From contig CAZHOS010000028.1 in assembly GCA_964534605.1 (NCBI GenBank), positions 1 through 8,833 on the forward strand: 8,833 nucleotides of DNA. The letters are read 5' to 3'. This document shows, piece by piece, positions 6,123 to 8,833 of this stretch (the stretch's first letter is position 1; each line of letters starts with the position of its first letter). Position numbers and translations under genes: made by a program. Under the pieces are notes generated by a model. That model was given only the letters and a program-made list of their open reading frames with translations. It searched no databases and was not told the DNA's origin. The stretch is from CAZHOS01 sp964534605 (GTDB lineage: Bacteria > Patescibacteriota > Saccharimonadia > Saccharimonadales > VXPC01).

Positions 6123-6157
6123 ATACATAAATCTGGATTAAATCCAGATTTATGTAT
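6123..6157. repeat. 16-bp perfect inverted repeat between convergent genes
   Basis: ATACATAAATCTGGAT (6123-6138) is the exact inverse of ATCCAGATTTATGTAT (6142-6157) with only three bases between. It lies in the gap between the plus-strand isomerase and minus-strand argS, 47 bases past the argS stop. A bidirectional transcription end or mRNA 3'-protecting hairpin is the likely role, although the stem is AT-rich and lacks T tails on both sides. A short palindromic element is the alternative. Confidence 0.7.
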
Positions 6158-6203
6158 GGTTAAAATTTCTACTCCGAGAAGAGATCGCCTTTCGCTTACG
6201 CCA

Positions 6204-7862
6204 TTACATTTTGGAGGGGACTTTGATGCCGAGGATGGCTAGGCCTTCGGTGTAGCGAGTGTGTAGCTGCTGGATTAGCCATAGGCGTGAGCTTCGCTCG
6301 ACTGGGTCTTCGCTGAGTATGTGGGTGTTCTCGTAGTATCTATTGAGGGCCTTTGCTATGTCGTATAGATAGAATGCTATCTTGCTGGGTTCCATTTCTT
6401 TTTCTGAAGCCTCTAGGACGCTGGGGTAGCGAAGGTAGTGACTGAGCAGTTCGTGTTCTGGCTGCCAGTCGTAGTCTTGGTGTTTCTTGGGCATCTCGTT
6501 GGCCTTCTCCAGTATGGACGCCATGCGCACCGCAGCATACTGCAGGTAGGGGCCAGACATACCCTGAAGGTTAAACATCTCGTCCCAGTCAAACAGTACG
6601 TTACTGGTGTGGCCTTGAGTGAACTCCCGGAAGGTTAGAGCACCGAGTGCGATCTTTTCAATATCGTCATCGCTCATACCGTCTGCTGCGACTTCTTTCG
6701 CCTTTTTTCTTGCTTGATCTAGTGCATCTTCTAGGTAAACGGCACCACTGCGTGAGCTCATTTTGGATCTATTACCTTCGCTGTCCAGTTCTTCAACGAG
6801 GCCGTACCAGTGATGGATTAATTGTGCGTCAGAGTACTCCACGATTCTATTGAAGGCAAATAGTTGCTTGAAGTGGAATTGTTGCTCGGCACCAACAACG
6901 TAAATAACCTTGTCTGGATTCCAGCGATCCTCCCTGTATTTTATAGTTGCTATATCCGAGGTGGCATAGAGGGCTGCACCGTTGCTTTTCTGTAGTAATA
7001 GGGGCGTATCAATGCCTTGCGCGCTGAGGCCCACGACTATTGAGCCGTCCTGCTCTATGGTCGCTATTTTGTCTCTAACAAGGCCTTGCAGGAGCTCTCT
7101 TGCTAGTTTTTGATAGAATGCTTCGCCTAGTGTTTCGTCAAACTCTACGTCTAGCAGAGATATAACGCGGCTTGTGTCCTCCATGGATATATCGCTGAAC
7201 ATTCGGTGATATATCCAAGCTTTTGGATCGTCTTGCTCCAACTTGAGTAGCCAGTTTTGTACGGCGTCTTTTAGGCTGGTCGAACCAGCCTCTTCCTCTT
7301 CTTTGAGGGCGCGCCTCATTTTGATGTAAACATCACCCAGCCCTTTATTACCATCGGAATCTAGCTGCTCTTTGCTGCTGAACTTTTCGAAGCCAACAAC
7401 CCACATACCGAATACCGACCCCCAGTCGCCTATGTGGTTGTCGGTGATAACGTTGTAGCCGAGGCGCCTGTGCAGATTAGTAAGTGCACGGCCTTGGAGT
7501 ATGTTACGCAGATGCCCAATAGATAATGGCTTTGCTAGATTGTTTGATAGATACTCTACGATGACGGTTTTACCCGAATTATCTGGTAATTCCTCACCCC
7601 GATTCGTTAGATCAGCTAGGTAGGCAGATCTGAGCCAGATGTTTACGTAGCCGGCAATCGCCTCGGCTTTTTCTATATCCGGGTGGCTGATCTGGCTGGC
7701 AATGTCTGTAGCGATGTCTTGGGGTGACTTTTTGTATTCTTTGGCCAGAGTGAAGCAGGGCATAGCTAGGTCGGAGTCTATGTTGTCGGCGCTCGCAATA
7801 ACGAGCTCGGACTTGATTCCAAACTGCTCTAGCTCGCTGAGTAAATTTTTGTAAACTTTCAT
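6204..7862 (-). CDS. argS: Arginyl-tRNA synthetase
   Basis: This cytoplasmic class Ia synthetase charges tRNA-Arg with arginine. Its 552 aa are normal for the bacterial enzyme. The N-terminal add-on domain occupies about residues 1-90 (partner of the tRNA D loop in this family). The class I signature HIGH appears as SIGH at 114-117 in AKPLSIGHLRN, DNHIGDWG lies at 141-148, ALYATSD at about 297-303, and the second signature KMSSRSG at 367-373. The anticodon-binding helical domain starts near NVLFDWDEM and GMSGPYLQYA (421-442) and ends with the family C-terminus LGIKVPSKM. The usual SPN before the first signature is SNN, a mild divergence. ATG at 7862 is supported by the nearby TGTTATACT -10 box; there is no clear Shine-Dalgarno. 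It lies downstream of the GNAT gene in the same direction but appears to have its own promoter. Confidence 0.96.
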   Translation of the reverse strand: MKVYKNLLSELEQFGIKSELVIASADNIDSDLAMPCFTLAKEYKKSPQDIATDIASQISHPDIEKAEAIAGYVNIWLRSAYLADLTNRGEELPDNSGKTVIVEYLSNNLAKPLSIGHLRNILQGRALTNLHRRLGYNVITDNHIGDWGSVFGMWVVGFEKFSSKEQLDSDGNKGLGDVYIKMRRALKEEEEAGSTSLKDAVQNWLLKLEQDDPKAWIYHRMFSDISMEDTSRVISLLDVEFDETLGEAFYQKLARELLQGLVRDKIATIEQDGSIVVGLSAQGIDTPLLLQKSNGAALYATSDIATIKYREDRWNPDKVIYVVGAEQQFHFKQLFAFNRIVEYSDAQLIHHWYGLVEELDSEGNRSKMSSRSGAVYLEDALDQARKKAKEVAADGMSDDDIEKIALGALTFREFTQGHTSNVLFDWDEMFNLQGMSGPYLQYAAVRMASILEKANEMPKKHQDYDWQPEHELLSHYLRYPSVLEASEKEMEPSKIAFYLYDIAKALNRYYENTHILSEDPVERSSRLWLIQQLHTRYTEGLAILGIKVPSKM

Positions 7863-7870
7863 TGCTCTTC

Positions 7871-7879
7871 AGTATAACA
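7871..7879 (-). promoter_or_regulatory. Extended -10 promoter of argS, near-leaderless
   Basis: On the minus strand TGTTATACT is an extended -10 box (TG, one base, TATACT). It ends eight bases before the argS ATG, so transcription should begin within about two bases of the start codon. The bases between (GAAGAGCA) hold at most a very weak ribosome site. Confidence 0.55.
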
Positions 7880-7961
7880 GAGGTAGGCCATAAGGAAGAG
7901 ATACATACCTTCGGGATCCACCCTTCAAAAGAAGTATATAAAGTTGTGGCTGGTTTAGATA

Positions 7962-8447
7962 CTAAATTGCGGCAGGTTTTGTGAGCACTACATCTAGCAT
8001 CCCGCTGTCGTACACATCGGCGACCTTGGTAATCACGTAGCCCTGTAGCTGCAGGAAGGTAATCATATCCTTATTTGTTAGCTTTGTGTCGATCTCGAGA
8101 GTTTCTATCCCTGGGAAGTCGTTGATAGCTTGGACTTCCGCAGTTCGAAGGGTAAAGCTACCGATGTGTCTACCTCTTGATTGTGGCATTATCGAGATAT
8201 TCTTGATCTCGCACACTGCACTAGCTTCTGGATGTCTTTGATACACCACTACACCAATATCAGCTTCGTCATGTTGGACCGTCATAGCTTGTTTTCGTCC
8301 GGAGATTAGATCTGCCTCGGTCTTTTCTAGCCATTGATCGTGCGAAGGATAATCTGCAGCAGTCGGCACCCATAGCCTAGGTTGCCTTAGCGTATCAATG
8401 GTTCTAGCGGGCGTGTTTAGCTCGTTACTGATTACAAAAGTTGTCAT
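7962..8447 (-). CDS. GNAT-family N-acetyltransferase
   Basis: This 161-aa protein is probably an acetyl-CoA-dependent N-acetyltransferase; the substrate is unknown. The acetyl-CoA-binding motif A is visible at about residues 81-104, with the strand IKNISIMP followed by the pyrophosphate loop RGRHIG (91-96) and a helix. The usual loop is RGxGIG, so the second glycine is His here. Motif B follows as ITFLQLQGY at 129-137, matching the family's FLxxxGF/GY end. The N-terminal 60 residues are less conserved (LWVPTAADYPSHDQWL) but continuous with the fold. Cys79 has no obvious role. ATG at 8447 is chosen because TATAAT ends six bases before it. It lies upstream of argS with a 99-base gap. Candidates range from protein N-terminal to small-molecule acetylation; the sequence does not decide. 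Confidence 0.8.
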   Translation of the reverse strand: MTTFVISNELNTPARTIDTLRQPRLWVPTAADYPSHDQWLEKTEADLISGRKQAMTVQHDEADIGVVVYQRHPEASAVCEIKNISIMPQSRGRHIGSFTLRTAEVQAINDFPGIETLEIDTKLTNKDMITFLQLQGYVITKVADVYDSGMLDVVLTKPAAI

Positions 8448-8453
8448 TCATAA

Positions 8454-8459
8454 ATTATA
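8454..8459 (-). promoter_or_regulatory. -10 box of the GNAT gene, implying a leaderless mRNA
   Basis: On the minus strand a perfect TATAAT is followed by six bases (TTATGA) and then the ATG. The expected transcription start coincides with the start codon. There is no room for a Shine-Dalgarno. The -35 region is AT-rich without a good match. Confidence 0.55.
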
Positions 8460-8522
8460 TAACTTTTTGGTAATATTTTCTACACTGTGTTTAAAATGTA
8501 TCTAAATATTTTTTATCAAATA

Positions 8523-8554
8523 GAATAGCCACCAGGTAAACCTGGTGGCTATTC
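8523..8554. terminator. 14-bp perfect hairpin, probable transcription end
   Basis: GAATAGCCACCAGG (8523-8536) pairs perfectly with CCTGGTGGCTATTC (8541-8554) around a four-base loop. It immediately follows, on the minus strand, the copied tRNA-Ser 3' end at 8558-8575. The downstream sequence on that strand is AT-rich (TATTTG, then an A run) without a clean T tract, so efficiency is uncertain. It separates the tRNA region from the GNAT promoter. Confidence 0.55.
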
Positions 8555-8557
8555 TCC

Positions 8558-8650
8558 TGGCGGAGAGGAAGGGATGGGTATAATCCGCCCGTTTGCAGAG
8601 CATAGCTCTGCGGGGGATTATCTGAACCGCTCGCGAGGGTTCAGATCTCC
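8558..8650 (-). other. tRNA-Ser-like remnant or structured tRNA-like element with copied tRNA-Ser 3' end
   Basis: Bases 8558-8575 are identical to the last 18 bases of the tRNA-Ser gene (8695-8712), in the same orientation and including CCA. At the other end GGAGA (8650-8646 on the minus strand) can pair with TCTCC of the copy, giving a 93-base unit against 90 for the real tRNA. Between are two perfect hairpins, ATCTGAACC/GGTTCAGAT (8620-8646) and GCAGAGC/GCTCTGC (8595-8611), the latter extended by ATAATCC/GGATTAT. D, anticodon and T arms are not recognisable, so this is not a normal tRNA. It could be a decayed or rearranged tandem copy, an attachment-site duplication, or a tRNA-like RNA. Confidence 0.45.
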
Positions 8651-8657
8651 TTTTCTA

Positions 8658-8697
8658 CCAAGTAGAAAACCCACCGTACGGTGGGCCCTCTACTTGG
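8658..8697 (-). terminator. Intrinsic terminator of tRNA-Ser, with stem including the CCA end
   Basis: CCCACCG and CGGTGGG (8670-8685) form a GC-rich palindrome followed on the minus strand by TTTTCT. An outer 9-bp stem, CCAAGTAGA (8658-8666) with TCTACTTGG (8689-8697), includes the three bases encoding the tRNA's CCA. The pairing could compete with 3'-end maturation. Confidence 0.8.
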
Positions 8698-8784
8698 CGG
8701 AGAGGAAGGGATTCGAACCCTCGATACGCTTGCACGCATACACGCTTTCCAAGCGTGCTCCTTAAGCCACTCGGACACCTCTCC
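8695..8784 (-). tRNA. tRNA-Ser (anticodon GGA), CCA encoded
   Basis: This 90-base tRNA reads serine codons UCC and UCU. On the minus strand the acceptor stem is GGAGAGG with CCTCTCC, the discriminator is G, and CCA is encoded. The D arm has the three-pair TCC/GGA stem with GTGG. The anticodon stem is CACGC/GCGTG around TTGGAAA, placing GGA at 8748-8750. The long class II variable arm (ATGCG with CGTAT, one G-U pair) is typical of serine tRNA. The T arm is GAGGG, TTCGAAT, CCCTT. A TATAAT box precedes it and a terminator follows. Confidence 0.97.
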
Positions 8785-8794
8785 TCGCCGTGGG

Positions 8795-8816
8795 TTCGAA
8801 TTATAAATCATTCGAA
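8795..8816 (-). promoter_or_regulatory. tRNA-Ser promoter -10 within a TTCGAA inverted repeat
   Basis: On the minus strand TATAAT (8805-8800) lies 15 bases before the tRNA 5' end. It is bracketed by TTCGAAT (8795-8801) and ATTCGAA (8810-8816), an inverted repeat that could bind a regulator. The -35 candidate TGGCCG (8828-8823), 17 bases upstream, is poor. Confidence 0.45.
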
Positions 8817-8833
8817 GAGATTCGGCCACGTTC

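Noticed and set aside
8579..8584. Plus-strand TATAAT within the tRNA-like unit
   Set aside because: It falls inside a hairpin arm, has no -35, and leads into no plausible gene.
8574..8765. Plus-strand open frame of 63 codons across the hairpin region
   Set aside because: It runs through a terminator and the antisense of tRNA-Ser; there is no ribosome site and the product is an artefact.
8641..8829. Minus-strand open frame of 62 codons covering the tRNA
   Set aside because: It is the translation of the tRNA-Ser gene and its terminator (the familiar GEVSEWLKEHAWK-type artefact), not a protein.
1..8833. CRISPR array, transposase or integrase gene
   Set aside because: No regularly spaced direct repeats and no recombinase-like protein are present in the window.

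Overview
The window looks like chromosomal DNA of a small-genome, single-membrane bacterium, most likely Candidate Phyla Radiation and probably Saccharibacteria (TM7). This rests on the combination seen: a compact groES-groL pair, a sortase beside an LPXTG-type surface protein, an archaeal-type bifunctional phosphoglucose/phosphomannose isomerase in place of a classical Pgi, and an ArgRS with slightly diverged signatures. The taxon is inference from gene content. All stops seen are TAA or TAG, so the window neither requires nor tests UGA recoding.

Layout. (1) 1-1926, plus strand: 3' part of groES, then groL and an intrinsic terminator. (2) 1927-2281: no gene, but several dyads and a 114-nt multibranched inverted-repeat structure at 2043-2156 that looks like an undescribed small RNA or a tiny palindromic element. 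(3) 2243-2930, minus strand: an unrecognised 148-aa single-pass membrane protein with its own terminator and a long, highly structured leader or antisense RNA region (2743-2850). (4) 3002-4986, plus strand: a surface module made of an LPRTG protein with an extra N-terminal membrane segment, a sortase, and a membrane-anchored extracytoplasmic protein whose start overlaps the sortase end. (5) 5011-6036, plus strand: the SIS-domain sugar phosphate isomerase, followed by a GC-rich three-way-junction structure and a 16-bp perfect inverted repeat in the convergent gap. (6) 6204-8447, minus strand: argS and, upstream of it, a GNAT acetyltransferase. (7) 8521-8833: tRNA-Ser(GGA) on the minus strand with terminator, followed by a hairpin-rich segment carrying an exact 18-bp copy of the tRNA 3' end.

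How the genes work together. groES/groL is the chaperonin. The sortase and LPRTG protein are a plausible enzyme-substrate pair, with the overlapping downstream membrane protein as a candidate accessory factor. The isomerase, ArgRS and tRNA-Ser are housekeeping genes.

Two patterns stand out. First, several transcription-unit-leading genes (isomerase, argS, GNAT, perhaps sortase) have a -10 box ending only 6-8 bases before the start codon and no Shine-Dalgarno, suggesting leaderless mRNAs, while other genes (groL, the 148-aa gene, the third surface gene) have clear Shine-Dalgarno sequences. Second, the non-coding stretches are unusually rich in long perfect inverted repeats. No definite new multi-gene defence or mobile system is visible. 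The best candidates for novelty are the structured RNA at 2043-2156, the tRNA-Ser-like segment at 8558-8650, and the two-membrane-segment sortase substrate.
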